From positions 146,069 through 210,068 of the forward strand of contig JAJRZT010000082.1 in the NCBI GenBank assembly GCA_024275115.1: 64,000 bases of DNA. The letters run 5' to 3'. A program made the translations under genes and the position numbers. The notes below the pieces were generated by a model that was given only the letters and a program-made list of their open reading frames with translations, had not been told where the DNA came from and did no database searches. This stretch comes from Gammaproteobacteria bacterium (GTDB taxonomy: Bacteria > Pseudomonadota > Gammaproteobacteria > UBA6429 > Thiohalophilaceae). This document shows positions 1-10,444 of this stretch, piece after piece (position 1 is the first letter of the stretch; the number at the start of each line of letters is the position of its first letter).

Positions 1-489
1 AAAGGTATTCCACCGTTAGTTGCCGGTTCGGCAAGAATACGCGTCACCTTTGAAGTGGATGCCGATGGCTTACTGCATGTGTCGGCCCGTGAAGAAACAA
101 CCGGCATTGAAAGTGGCATTGAAGTAAAACCTTCTTATGGCTTAACCGATAGTGAAATTGAAAAAATGTTACTGGACTCCATGGAGCATGCTGATGAAGA
201 TATTGCTGCACGTATGCTACATGAGCAACAAGTGGAAGCTGACCGAGTACTTGAAGCGTTAGCCGCTGCGCTGGACGATGATGGTGATATGCTGTCAGCA
301 GAAGAAAGACAAAGTATTGATGAAGCTGCCGGGAATTTGGCAAAACTTAAAACCGGCAATGATGACCGTGCCATAAAACAGGCCATGCAGGCTTTGGATA
401 GAGTCGCCGAAGTATTTGTGTCGCGGCGCATGGATTCCAATATTCGCAAAGCGATGGCTGGCCACAATGTAGATGAATTTAACGCGTAG
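1..489 (+). CDS. hscA: Fe-S protein assembly chaperone HscA, C-terminal part (5' truncated by window)
   Basis: Frame 1 is open from base 1 (KGIPPLVAGSARIRVTFEVDADGLLHVSAREETTG...), Hsp70 substrate-binding domain; followed by fdx and iscX as in isc operons. Confidence 0.93.
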   Translation, partial: KGIPPLVAGSARIRVTFEVDADGLLHVSAREETTGIESGIEVKPSYGLTDSEIEKMLLDSMEHADEDIAARMLHEQQVEADRVLEALAAALDDDGDMLSAEERQSIDEAAGNLAKLKTGNDDRAIKQAMQALDRVAEVFVSRRMDSNIRKAMAGHNVDEFNA

Positions 490-504
490 GATTAGGATTA
501 AACA

Positions 505-843
505 ATGACAAAATTAATTTTTTTACCCCATGAAGAAATATGCCCGGAAGGTGCTGTGTTTGACGTTGAACCCGGTGTCACTATTTGCGATGCAGCGCTG
601 GAAAATGGTATTGAAATAGAACATGCCTGCGAAAAATCCTGCGCCTGCACCACTTGTCATATTTATATTCGTGAAGGCTTCAATGCATTAGAAGAATCGG
701 GCGAGTTAGAAGATGATTTGTTAGATAAAGCCTGGGGTTTAGAGCCCGATTCACGCTTAAGTTGTCAGGCGGTGGTTGGGGATACTGATCTTGTCATCGA
801 AATACCAAAATACACCATTAACATGGTATCTGAAAATCACTAA
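505..843 (+). CDS. fdx: ISC-type [2Fe-2S] ferredoxin
   Basis: CxxxCxCxxC...C pattern (ACEKSCACTTCH ... LSCQA), isc operon context. Confidence 0.95.
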   Translation: MTKLIFLPHEEICPEGAVFDVEPGVTICDAALENGIEIEHACEKSCACTTCHIYIREGFNALEESGELEDDLLDKAWGLEPDSRLSCQAVVGDTDLVIEIPKYTINMVSENH

Positions 844-861
844 CGGCGTTGGGAGCAAAAT

Positions 862-1062
862 ATGTCACTAAAGTGGACTGATACACTGGATATTGCCATT
901 GAGCTGGATGAAACATACCCTGATATTGAGCCCAAAACGATTCGTTTCACCGATCTGCATAACTGGGTGCTTGAGCTAAAAGATTTTGACGATGATCCAG
1001 CGCATTCCGGCGAAAAGATCCTCGAAGCGATCCAGATGGCCTGGATTGACGAGAAATACTGA
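862..1062 (+). CDS. iscX: Fe-S cluster assembly protein IscX
   Basis: 66 aa, acidic IscX-like sequence (KWTDTLDIAIELDETYPDIEPKTIRFTDLHNWVLEL), directly after fdx. Confidence 0.93.
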   Translation: MSLKWTDTLDIAIELDETYPDIEPKTIRFTDLHNWVLELKDFDDDPAHSGEKILEAIQMAWIDEKY

Positions 1063-1393
1063 TCGTGGTGTGGTGTGCTTAGAATCGTGCCGGGAAACAG
1101 CCCGAAATACTGTTAATTGAGCGTGCTTTTTAGCGCTCCTGTTTGTTACTATAAACCTCAATAAAGCCACGCTTTTGTTGGCTAGATCCTCTCTAAAAGG
1201 TTAAAATCCAAGCTATTTTATGTGGATTTACGCCATATTCGTGGTATATCTCTTAAATGCACTTTTTTGCACGGCAGAAATGCCATAAATGGCTGAATTT
1301 AAGCAAAAAATAGCTGATTTTGCAGAACATTAACGGTTTTTAGAGCTCTATTTAACGCATGATATATAATAGAGCGATTTTAAGGAACATTGT

Positions 1394-2533
1394 TTGTCTG
1401 ACCCACTTGTTAATTTACTGAATTTCGACCGTAAAGGGATGGAAGCATTTTTCGCCGAGCTTGGCGAGAAGCCTTTTCGCGCGACACAAATGCTCAAGTG
1501 GATTTATCAGTTTGGAGTCAGTGATTTTGGGCAGATGACGAATCTTAGCAAGGCGATGCGTGAAAAATTAACATCGATGGCAAAAATAAGTGTCCCCGAT
1601 ATTATTGAACAACAGGAATCTGGCGATGGCACCATTAAATGGCTTTTTAGTCTGGAAAATGGCAACGCAATCGAAACAGTCTTTATTCCGGAAAATGAAC
1701 GCGGCACCTTATGCGTATCATCACAAATTGGTTGTGCGCTGGAATGCAGTTTCTGTTCAACGGCACAACAGGGCTTCAACCGTAATTTGAGTACCGCCGA
1801 AATTATTGGTCAGGTCTGGGCCGCAAATCAGGCAATGAAGGTTATGCCGCGCAATCAGCGTGTTATTAGTAATGTTGTATTAATGGGCATGGGTGAACCA
1901 CTACTTAATTTTAATAATGTCGTTGCTGCCATGAATATTATGATGGATGACAATGCCTATGGTTTATCCAGGCGCCGGGTTACCATCAGCACTTCAGGTG
2001 TGGTGCCCGCACTTGAAAGGTTAAAAGCGGTCAGTGATGTCGCACTCGCTGTTTCACTGCATGCCACCAACGATGAACTACGCAATGAACTAGTGCCGAT
2101 TAATAAAAAATACCCGATTAAACAATTACTGAATGCCTGTAAGTATTATGTAAAAGGTGAACATAAACGCAAGGTAACATTTGAATATGTGATGTTAGAT
2201 GGCATTAATGACAAGCCGCAACATGCCCGCGAGCTTGTTGCACTGATAAAAGATATTCCATCGAAAGTAAATTTAATTCCGTTTAACCCTTTTCCAAATT
2301 CAGAGTATCGGTGCTCATCGAATGCGACGATTGATAAGTTTCGAAATATTTTAATGAAGTCAGGTATTATCGCAACCACACGGAAAACGCGCGGCGATGA
2401 TATAGATGCAGCCTGCGGCCAGCTTGCAGGCAAGGTAATGGATAAAACAAAACGACGCTTTCGCCGTGAAGAAATTAAAGTCAGCACCAACAATATTAAT
2501 AACAATGAATCTGCTTCAGGGAGAATACTTTAA
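1394..2533 (+). CDS. rlmN: 23S rRNA (adenine2503-C2)-methyltransferase / tRNA A37 methyltransferase RlmN
   Basis: Radical SAM CxxxCxxC ([19 protein letters not shown]), [11 protein letters not shown] start. Confidence 0.96.
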   Translation: MSDPLVNLLNFDRKGMEAFFAELGEKPFRATQMLKWIYQFGVSDFGQMTNLSKAMREKLTSMAKISVPDIIEQQESGDGTIKWLFSLENGNAIETVFIPENERGTLCVSSQIGCALECSFCSTAQQGFNRNLSTAEIIGQVWAANQAMKVMPRNQRVISNVVLMGMGEPLLNFNNVVAAMNIMMDDNAYGLSRRRVTISTSGVVPALERLKAVSDVALAVSLHATNDELRNELVPINKKYPIKQLLNACKYYVKGEHKRKVTFEYVMLDGINDKPQHARELVALIKDIPSKVNLIPFNPFPNSEYRCSSNATIDKFRNILMKSGIIATTRKTRGDDIDAACGQLAGKVMDKTKRRFRREEIKVSTNNINNNESASGRIL

Positions 2534-3282
2534 TGTTGCGAATAAGTTTTTTACTTAGCGTTGTTCTAATACTTACAAGTTGCACAACAACCCGTGTTCA
2601 GGATTTAGAACAGGCATCAAAATTAAATGCGCAATTAGGTTTGGCCTACTTAATGAAAGGGTGGAATGAACAGGCACTGTCAAAACTTAAAAAGGCAGTT
2701 AAACAAAACCCGGATAATGGTAAAGCTTATCTTTATATAGCGGAGTTATATCGTCGTATTGATGAAAGAGAGAGAGCTGATCGTTATTTCCAGCAAGCGC
2801 TGGACGTCGCGCCGGACGATTCATCTATTAGTAATAATTACGGTGCGTTTTTATGTACAGATAAAAAATATAAAGAAGCGTTTAAGTATTTTGACAAAGC
2901 ATTGGAAAACCCAGTTTATACTGACAGAAGCAAGGTATTTGAAAATATAGGTGTGTGTGCAGAAGAGCAGGGGAATATAAAAATTGCTCGTGATAATTAT
3001 ATCCAGGCAATTAAAATTAATCCTAATTTATCGACATCATTACTTGCGGTTGCATTGCTGGATTTTGATGCGGGGAATATTGGTTCGGCAGCTAAATATC
3101 TAAAGTTTTATAATCGGGTAGGGCATGATAGCGCTACGAGTTTATGGTTAGGCGTTTTAATTGCAAAAAAACAAGGTGAGGTTAGAACGCTCAGAAATTT
3201 ATCCTGGTCACTTGCAAATAAATTCCCACAATCTAAAGAAGCAAAGCTGCTAAAAAGGCTTAAAAGCTCGGGAGCACTTTAA
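2533..3282 (+). CDS. pilF: Type IV pilus biogenesis/stability TPR lipoprotein PilF/PilW
   Basis: Lipobox LTSC, TPR repeats, rlmN-pilF synteny; start overlaps rlmN stop. Confidence 0.88.
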   Translation: MLRISFLLSVVLILTSCTTTRVQDLEQASKLNAQLGLAYLMKGWNEQALSKLKKAVKQNPDNGKAYLYIAELYRRIDERERADRYFQQALDVAPDDSSISNNYGAFLCTDKKYKEAFKYFDKALENPVYTDRSKVFENIGVCAEEQGNIKIARDNYIQAIKINPNLSTSLLAVALLDFDAGNIGSAAKYLKFYNRVGHDSATSLWLGVLIAKKQGEVRTLRNLSWSLANKFPQSKEAKLLKRLKSSGAL

Positions 3283-3713
3283 TGATGGATAATGAAATAA
3301 CGGAAAGTGAAAAAGAAAAAACAGAGAAGGAGAGTGTGCCAGCTTGTCTTGTAGGTGGAACACTTAAAAGCCAGCGCACAAAATTAAATATGACGCAAGA
3401 CGAAGTTGCATCAAAGCTGAATCTGGATGTGAGTTATATTGCAGCCATTGAGGAAGATGATTTTTCGCAGATATCGAGTATGTCGTATGTTAATGGTTAT
3501 ATCCGCAGTTATGCACGATTGTTAAATATTCCTGAGCAACAAATTGTGGAAATGTGCCAGCAGAAGAATGATAAAGAGTCGAATTTGGTACCAAATTATA
3601 TGGATAAAAAAAATCCATTGTTAGAATCTCCTCGTCAGAATATAAACTGGGTAGTGTTGTTTATTCTTGTGGCGGCTTTATTGTTGGCTGGCTGGTGGTT
3701 TATCAGCCAATAA
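3282..3713 (+). CDS. rodZ: RodZ-like HTH membrane protein, short form ending directly after the TM segment
   Basis: N-terminal HTH_25-type domain (GGTLKSQRTKLNMTQDEVASKLNLDVSYIAAIEEDDF...YVNGYIRSYARLL), C-terminal TM helix then stop. Confidence 0.75.
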   Translation: MMDNEITESEKEKTEKESVPACLVGGTLKSQRTKLNMTQDEVASKLNLDVSYIAAIEEDDFSQISSMSYVNGYIRSYARLLNIPEQQIVEMCQQKNDKESNLVPNYMDKKNPLLESPRQNINWVVLFILVAALLLAGWWFISQ

Positions 3714-3760
3714 GTGTTGATATAGATTAAGATTAAATTATTGTTGTAGAGATTTGAATT

Positions 3761-5038
3761 GTGTCAAAAATATTGCAAGCTATTAGAGGAATGAATGACT
3801 TATTGCCGGAGAATATTGCAACATGGCAATTTATTGAAGCCTCTTTTCGAAAGTTAATGACTCAATATGCATACGCTGAAATTCGTATGCCGATTGTTGA
3901 AAAGACAGAGTTATTTAAACGCTCAATCGGCGAAGTAACTGACATTGTCGAAAAGGAAATGTACACTTTTGATGACCGTAATGGTGACAGTTTGACCCTG
4001 CGCCCGGAAGGTACAGCAAGTTGTGTGCGTGCCTGTTTGCAAAATGGCTTGTTATATAATCAGCAGCAACGGTTATGGTATATGGGGCCTATGTTTCGCC
4101 ATGAACGACCACAAAAAGGTCGCTATCGTCAGTTTCAGCAAATGGGAGTAGAGGCCTTTGGCATGTCGGGGCCGGATATTGATGTTGAGCTGATTGCCAT
4201 GATTGCACGTTTCTGGAAAATGATAGGCATTGAAAATGATGTACGTCTGGAAATTAATTCTCTTGGTACAAGTGCATCACGTACAGCTTATAAAAGTTTA
4301 CTGGTTGAATACTTAAAGCAGCACATAGATAAACTGGATAACGACAGCTTGCGGCGTTTGGAAACGAATCCGTTAAGAGTGCTAGACAGTAAAAACCCTG
4401 AATTAACAGCGATCATATTGGCTGCACCTAAGTTGCTTGATCATCTTGACGAAGTATCGGCGCAATACTTTAAAAATATTTGCATGCAACTCGAAGCATT
4501 GAATATTGAATATGTTGTTAATACTTCGCTAGTTCGAGGGTTGGACTATTATTCACAGACGGTGTTTGAATGGGTCACTGATACTTTAGGCGCACAAGGT
4601 ACGGTGTGTGCCGGTGGACGTTATGATGGTCTTGTAGAGCAGCTCGGTGGCAAAGAAACAACCGCTATTGGTTTTGCAATGGGGGTAGAGCGTTTAGCCT
4701 TAATGGTTGAACAGTCAGATAACCATATTAAACCGAATAACCCGGATATTTATGTGATTATTGCCGGTGACAAGGCTCGGCAGTTTATGTTTCCACTAAT
4801 TGAATCTGTGCGTGGTACTCAACCCGATATTTCAATTTTAGTAAACTGTGATGGTGGCAGCTTTAAAAGCCAGATGAAAAGAGCCGATAAGAGTGGGGCG
4901 ACTTATGTTTTTATTGCGGGTGATGACGAAGTGGCAGAGAATAAAGTGTGTGTTAAAAATTTAAGAGAAAATGAAAAGCAGCAGAAAATAAATAAAGATG
5001 AATTAATTGAATTTATAAAAAATAATTTTACAAATTAG
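3761..5038 (+). CDS. hisS: Histidyl-tRNA synthetase
   Basis: [10 protein letters not shown], class II motifs ([24 protein letters not shown]), GTG start. Confidence 0.97.
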   Translation: MSKILQAIRGMNDLLPENIATWQFIEASFRKLMTQYAYAEIRMPIVEKTELFKRSIGEVTDIVEKEMYTFDDRNGDSLTLRPEGTASCVRACLQNGLLYNQQQRLWYMGPMFRHERPQKGRYRQFQQMGVEAFGMSGPDIDVELIAMIARFWKMIGIENDVRLEINSLGTSASRTAYKSLLVEYLKQHIDKLDNDSLRRLETNPLRVLDSKNPELTAIILAAPKLLDHLDEVSAQYFKNICMQLEALNIEYVVNTSLVRGLDYYSQTVFEWVTDTLGAQGTVCAGGRYDGLVEQLGGKETTAIGFAMGVERLALMVEQSDNHIKPNNPDIYVIIAGDKARQFMFPLIESVRGTQPDISILVNCDGGSFKSQMKRADKSGATYVFIAGDDEVAENKVCVKNLRENEKQQKINKDELIEFIKNNFTN

Positions 5039-5052
5039 AGTGAAGAGTTGTT

Positions 5053-5712
5053 ATGAGTGATGAATATCAAACAGAAGAAGAACAAATTGAAAAAATTAAA
5101 GCTTGGTGGAAGGAAAATGGTAAATCCATCATTTTAGGTCTTGTTCTAGGTATAGGTGGTATTGGTGGCTACCGTTTCTGGCAAAGTAATACAGCAGAGC
5201 AAGCCATACTTGCATCGATGCAGTTTGAAGAAGTGGTTTCCTTGTCGGCAAAAGATAAGAATAAGCTTATCTCGAAGTTAGACGAAGTTGAATCAGAGTA
5301 TGCAGGTAATAGTTATGCTGATTTGGCTGCTTTTGTTGCCATAAAAAGGTTAGTTGAAGAAAAAGACTATCAAAAGGCAAAAGAACAACTGGAATGGGTT
5401 ATTGCAAATAGTAAACAGGAAAGTTTTGTTCACCTTGCACGGATCAGGCTGGCGAGAGTATTATTGCAAATGAAAAAGCCAGATGTTGCACTTACTCTGA
5501 TTAAAGACAAATCAAGTGCCTTTAATTCAACCTATGCAGAAATTCGTGGTGATATTTATACAGCATTAAATACATTTACAAAGGCTAAGGCTGAATACCA
5601 GCTTGCATTGTCCAGTTTGAATTCGGGTGATCGACGACGTTCAATAATTGAAATGAAGTCAAATAATCTTCCAGCTTCTGATATACCACTGACAAATATC
5701 ACGCAGGAGTAG
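5053..5712 (+). CDS. yfgM: YfgM family protein (SecYEG ancillary, TPR_21)
   Basis: EEEQIEKIKAWWKENGKSIILGLVLGIGGIGGYRFW; hisS-yfgM-bamB synteny. Confidence 0.88.
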   Translation: MSDEYQTEEEQIEKIKAWWKENGKSIILGLVLGIGGIGGYRFWQSNTAEQAILASMQFEEVVSLSAKDKNKLISKLDEVESEYAGNSYADLAAFVAIKRLVEEKDYQKAKEQLEWVIANSKQESFVHLARIRLARVLLQMKKPDVALTLIKDKSSAFNSTYAEIRGDIYTALNTFTKAKAEYQLALSSLNSGDRRRSIIEMKSNNLPASDIPLTNITQE

Positions 5713-5716
5713 TTAA

Positions 5717-6916
5717 ATGTACCGTTCTTTATTTTTAGTTCCACTGGTCATTGCCAGTGTTGTTTTAGCGGCATGTACCTCGTCACCTTCGCCCGTGCTG
5801 CCGCCTGCTAAATTAGCGCCCTTTAAGAAAGAGTTGATTGTTAATGATGACTGGCATCGGCAAATTGGCGAGGGGGTGAGCGATCATTACTATTTATTGT
5901 CACCACTTGTAGATAATAATAACCTGTACACAATTGATTACAAAGGACTTTTATCGGTTACCAATGTGATGACGGGGGATACTTTGTGGGATAAGGCATT
6001 GCACATACCTGTTTCTGCCGGCCTGAGTAAAATTGACGATATGCTGCTTCTGGCTACTAGTGAAGGTGTGGTCATTGCACTGGATATTAAAACCGGTTCT
6101 GAATTATGGCAAACAACCGTTACAAGTGAAGTTTTTGCACGGCCGGTTAAGGCGGGTAGTAACGTTATAGTTAAGTCTGTTGATGGAAAGATTGTTGCAC
6201 TGGATATTAAAAGCGGACAGGAAAAGTGGGTTTATGATCGTGCGGTACCTGCATTAACCCTGCGAGGAAATAGCGCACCGGTTATTTATGACAATACCAT
6301 TATCAGTGGCCTTGATAATGGCAAGTTAGTGGGTTTGTCGGTTGAGACCGGCCAGGTTATCTGGAACTTAACGATTGCGGTATCAAGTGGACGAACTGAA
6401 ATTGAGCGTATGATTGATATTGATGCGGATCCGGTTATTTTTGGCGAGAATTTATATGTTGTGGCTTATCAGGGGCGCATTGCAAATATTCATATTCCTT
6501 CTGGCCGGTTGGAATGGACTCGAGATTTTTCTGCGTATCAAGGCATCGAAGTGGATGACCAACGACTGTATATTTCGGATAGTGAAGGTTATGTCTGGGC
6601 GCTTGACAGAAAAACAGGTGCAACAATCTGGAAACAGGATAAACTGCTGCGCCGGTCTTTGACCAAACCGGTTTTATATAAAGACTCAATTATGGTTGCC
6701 GACTTTAATGGTTTTGTACATTGGCTGGACAGCGAAAACGGCCATTTAAAAGCCCGTTATCGTCAGGAAGGTGATGATGATTACGTTGAAAACGAGTATG
6801 ACTTTATGTTTACCAAGTCCAATAGTATTTTAATCGCACCGCTGGTATTTAAAGATAATGTATTTGTATTTGATCGTCATGGAAATGTTTCCAGCCTTGT
6901 TATACGTGCCAACTAG
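5717..6916 (+). CDS. bamB: Outer membrane assembly lipoprotein BamB
   Basis: Lipobox LAAC, PQQ-like beta-propeller repeats, synteny. Confidence 0.95.
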   Translation: MYRSLFLVPLVIASVVLAACTSSPSPVLPPAKLAPFKKELIVNDDWHRQIGEGVSDHYYLLSPLVDNNNLYTIDYKGLLSVTNVMTGDTLWDKALHIPVSAGLSKIDDMLLLATSEGVVIALDIKTGSELWQTTVTSEVFARPVKAGSNVIVKSVDGKIVALDIKSGQEKWVYDRAVPALTLRGNSAPVIYDNTIISGLDNGKLVGLSVETGQVIWNLTIAVSSGRTEIERMIDIDADPVIFGENLYVVAYQGRIANIHIPSGRLEWTRDFSAYQGIEVDDQRLYISDSEGYVWALDRKTGATIWKQDKLLRRSLTKPVLYKDSIMVADFNGFVHWLDSENGHLKARYRQEGDDDYVENEYDFMFTKSNSILIAPLVFKDNVFVFDRHGNVSSLVIRAN

Positions 6917-6936
6917 ATTATTGGTGGCAAACTAAA

Positions 6937-8325
6937 ATGAAACCTGTACTTGTTCTGGTTGGTCGCCCTAATGTGGGTAAGTCAACTTTATTCAATCGTT
7001 TAACCAAATCACGTGATGCACTGGTTGCAGACCAACCAGGCCTAACACGTGACCGACAATATGGTGAAGGCCTGGTGGGTTCTCTGCCTTATATCGTCGT
7101 TGATACCGGTGGCTTAAGCGGTGAAGGCGAAGGTATTGACGAACTTATGGCGCAGCAGTCATGGGAAGCAACACTGGAAGCAGACGAAATTCTATTTCTT
7201 GTTCATGCAACCGCAGGTATGACACCACAGGATGAAAAAATTGCTAAACGACTACGTAATACAGAGAAAAAAATATCGATAGTAGTTAATAAAATTGATG
7301 GTCGTGATCCCGATATTGTCAGTGCCGAGTTTTATGCTTTAGGTTTTGAACATCTTTATACTATTTCATCCAGTCACGGTCGTGGCGTTGAGAAGATGAT
7401 GCACTCTGTACTAGACACCTATCAGTTTAATAATATCGAAGATCAAGACGAAGAAGATAAAGGTATCAAGGTTGCCATCATCGGTCGGCCAAATGTCGGT
7501 AAGTCAACACTGGTTAATCGAATACTCGGGGAAGAACGTGTTGTGAGTTTCGACTTGCCGGGCACAACACGCGATAGTATTTATTTACCTTTCGAACGGG
7601 ATGGCCAACGTTATACTTTAATTGACACTGCGGGTGTTCGTCGTCGTAGTCGGGTTAAAGAAGTCATTGAAAAATTCAGCGTCATTAAAACATTAAAAGC
7701 CATTGAAGATGCACACGTTGTTGTTATGTTACTCGATGCTCATGAGGGTATTACCGAGCAGGATGCAAGCATTCTTGGTTTTGTACTGGATGCCGGTCGT
7801 GGGCTTGTTTTAGCTATTAATAAATGGGATGGTCTGGATCAGGACGACAAAACAACCATTCAACGTGAACTGGATTTAAAACTTCCATTCATCACGTTTG
7901 CGAAGTTACACCGTATCTCAGCTCTATATGGAACCGGAGTGGGCGAACTCTATGCTTCCATAAACCAGTCTTACCAAAGCGCAACCAGAGATTTTGCAAC
8001 ACCACTGCTAACCCGACTGTTAACCAATATTGTAGAAGCACACCCGCCACCACTGGTGCGTGGTCGGCGAATTAAGCTTCGCTATGCACATCAGGGTGGA
8101 CAAAATCCACCCCTTATCATTATCCATGGTAACCAGACTAATGATGTTCCGCTTCAATATAAGCGCTACCTTATTAATGCGTTCAGCAAAAAATTAAAAC
8201 TCGTAGGTACTCCTTTGCAGGTTGTTTTTCGTACCGGCAACAACCCTTTTAAAAATAAGAAAAATACACTCACCAAACATCAAATCGATAAAAAACGCCG
8301 CTTAATGAAGCATGTAAAACGATAA
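6937..8325 (+). CDS. der: Ribosome-associated GTPase Der (EngA)
   Basis: Two GTPase domains (GRPNVGKSTLFN and GRPNVGKSTLVN), KH-like C-terminus. Confidence 0.98.
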   Translation: MKPVLVLVGRPNVGKSTLFNRLTKSRDALVADQPGLTRDRQYGEGLVGSLPYIVVDTGGLSGEGEGIDELMAQQSWEATLEADEILFLVHATAGMTPQDEKIAKRLRNTEKKISIVVNKIDGRDPDIVSAEFYALGFEHLYTISSSHGRGVEKMMHSVLDTYQFNNIEDQDEEDKGIKVAIIGRPNVGKSTLVNRILGEERVVSFDLPGTTRDSIYLPFERDGQRYTLIDTAGVRRRSRVKEVIEKFSVIKTLKAIEDAHVVVMLLDAHEGITEQDASILGFVLDAGRGLVLAINKWDGLDQDDKTTIQRELDLKLPFITFAKLHRISALYGTGVGELYASINQSYQSATRDFATPLLTRLLTNIVEAHPPPLVRGRRIKLRYAHQGGQNPPLIIIHGNQTNDVPLQYKRYLINAFSKKLKLVGTPLQVVFRTGNNPFKNKKNTLTKHQIDKKRRLMKHVKR

Positions 8326-8465
8326 TTAACCCGCTTGTTTGTACCAAAATAACTCATTTGGCACGGGGTAAACACCACCTTGCTATTCTATTTTAAGTGT
8401 CTACTATTAATGCACTAGCAGATGCCGTCTTTAACTATAATAATATTTTGGTGTGAGAACGATTT

Positions 8466-10232
8466 ATGGATAAACAATCGGTGGTTAAACCTGAAGCGCT
8501 TGCTAATGTGGTTAAGGATGAGCGTAAAGATTCACTTCCCCCCCAAAGATCAGATCCACTGAATACACTGGGGCATACGCTCAGTATGCTATCGGCGCTA
8601 GATAGCATCCAGGATGTTGTTATTATCTGCAATCTTCGTAGTCAGATAACTTATCTTAATAAAAAAGCAGAACAATTATTAAAGATAAAAAAGGATCATA
8701 TTCTAGGCAAAGATTTTGACCATGTCATTACTATTTACAATGAACTTAATATGCCAAGTTATTTAAGCCCGATACAAGTTTGTCTAAATGAAAAAAGAAT
8801 TATTAAGCAACAATTAGACGCAAAATTACTAACATCCGATGGCAAGCAGATATCAATCAACTATCGCGTAACCCCCGTTTTTGAGAACAGCACACTTCAA
8901 TCCGTTGTTCTTGTTTTGCAGGACAAAACCAATGACCATATTGCACGTCGTCAGCTTGAATACATTGTTCAGCACGATTTGTTAACCAATTTATATAACC
9001 GTAATTACTTCGAACAGCAGCTTACCCATGCGGTGAGTATTTCAAAACGCGGTTTGCGTATGCATGCAATGCTTTATATCGATATTAACCAGTTTAAAGT
9101 AATTAATGATACTGCCGGACATATGGTGGGTGATGAGTTGCTCTGTGAAGTTTCTGCTGTATTGCAACAAAGAATTAGAGAATGTGATTTGTTAGCAAGG
9201 CTGGGCAGTGATGAATTTGGTATTTTACTAAACGATGTTGATTCGCTTGGTGCGGTTCATATGGCCGATGATTTAATAAATGCAATGTCAATCCTCACTT
9301 TTATACGTGCGGGAAATTATTATGACATTAATATCAGTATTGGAATAACGCTGGTTGATAATCAGGCCATCAATACGGAGGATATATTGCGTCAGGCCGA
9401 TATTGCCTGCACGGTTGCTAAACAGTATGATCAGAATGGTTGCCATTTGTATTCTGATCTGGATAGTGATGATATTATGGTGCGTGACGAGCTACGCCTG
9501 GTTAATGAATTACAAACTATTATTTCCGAAGATCGGTTTAAAATGTTCTTTCAACCGATCATTGACCCACGGTCAGGTCAGGTTTTATTACATGAAACTT
9601 TATTGCGAATTGTAGATAAAGATAACAGTATCCGTCCTTCGTCTTCTTTTATTGAAACGGCAGAACGTTTTTCAATGATGCATAAGATTGACAGGCGTGT
9701 TATAGAAGCTACCTTGAATAATATAAAATATTTATCCAGTAAATATGGTGATATCACAATTTCTATGAACTTATCAGCCGTGTCATTAGGTAATCCGGAT
9801 TTATTGAAAGATATTAAACATTTAATTATCTCATCAGGTATTAACCCGGCGCAAATAGTGTTTGAGATCACCGAGTCATCAGCAGTATCGCAAATTGAAA
9901 GCGCCCGGTTTTTTATTAAAGGCCTGAAGGAAATAGGCTGCCAGTTTGCATTGGATGATTTTGGTACAGGATTCAGTTCTTTTGCCTACCTAAAATATTT
10001 ACCCGTTGACTACCTTAAAATTGATGGTACTTTTATTCGGGATATTATTAATGACAAAGTTGATCAGGCAATGGTGAAGTCCATACACCATATTGCAAAG
10101 TCATTAAATATCAAGACGATTGCTGAATATGTTGAAAATAAAGCGACATTGAAGCTACTGGCAGCAATGGGAATTGACTACGTGCAGGGTAATTATATTG
10201 GTGTGGCGGCAGCCAAACTAAATTTTGGTTAG
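8466..10232 (+). CDS. PAS-GGDEF-EAL protein, c-di-GMP metabolism
   Basis: PAS-like N-term, degenerate GGDEF (LGSDEFG), EAL variant (HETLLRI ... DDFGTGFSSFAYLKYLPVDYLKIDGTF). Confidence 0.9.
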   Translation: MDKQSVVKPEALANVVKDERKDSLPPQRSDPLNTLGHTLSMLSALDSIQDVVIICNLRSQITYLNKKAEQLLKIKKDHILGKDFDHVITIYNELNMPSYLSPIQVCLNEKRIIKQQLDAKLLTSDGKQISINYRVTPVFENSTLQSVVLVLQDKTNDHIARRQLEYIVQHDLLTNLYNRNYFEQQLTHAVSISKRGLRMHAMLYIDINQFKVINDTAGHMVGDELLCEVSAVLQQRIRECDLLARLGSDEFGILLNDVDSLGAVHMADDLINAMSILTFIRAGNYYDINISIGITLVDNQAINTEDILRQADIACTVAKQYDQNGCHLYSDLDSDDIMVRDELRLVNELQTIISEDRFKMFFQPIIDPRSGQVLLHETLLRIVDKDNSIRPSSSFIETAERFSMMHKIDRRVIEATLNNIKYLSSKYGDITISMNLSAVSLGNPDLLKDIKHLIISSGINPAQIVFEITESSAVSQIESARFFIKGLKEIGCQFALDDFGTGFSSFAYLKYLPVDYLKIDGTFIRDIINDKVDQAMVKSIHHIAKSLNIKTIAEYVENKATLKLLAAMGIDYVQGNYIGVAAAKLNFG

Positions 10233-10444
10233 TTTTTTATTCGGTGTAAACTGTGTTGCCAGTTCTTGTTCGGTTCTGTTTTTTTTAACAGAATGTAGTT
10301 CCCGACTTCATTCTCATACCAGCCTTGGTCATATTGTAAGGGCTCGACACTAAAACCCCACCAGCTACCGCTTTCATCCTGAGCTACCCAGTTAACCCAG
10401 GCAGGATAATGACAGCCAGATTCAGTTGACAGAATGGGTGTCAT
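10229..10444 (-). CDS. Small Trp-rich conserved-looking hypothetical protein (71 aa)
   Basis: ORF start overlaps the stop of the upstream M23 peptidase gene by 4 nt (ATGA), suggesting coupling; soluble aromatic-rich composition. Confidence 0.6.
   Translation of the reverse strand: MTPILSTESGCHYPAWVNWVAQDESGSWWGFSVEPLQYDQGWYENEVGNYILLKKTEPNKNWQHSLHRIKN

Noticed and set aside
1063-1393. Possible missed gene (ndk expected here in some relatives)
   Set aside because: No ORF on either strand with coding features
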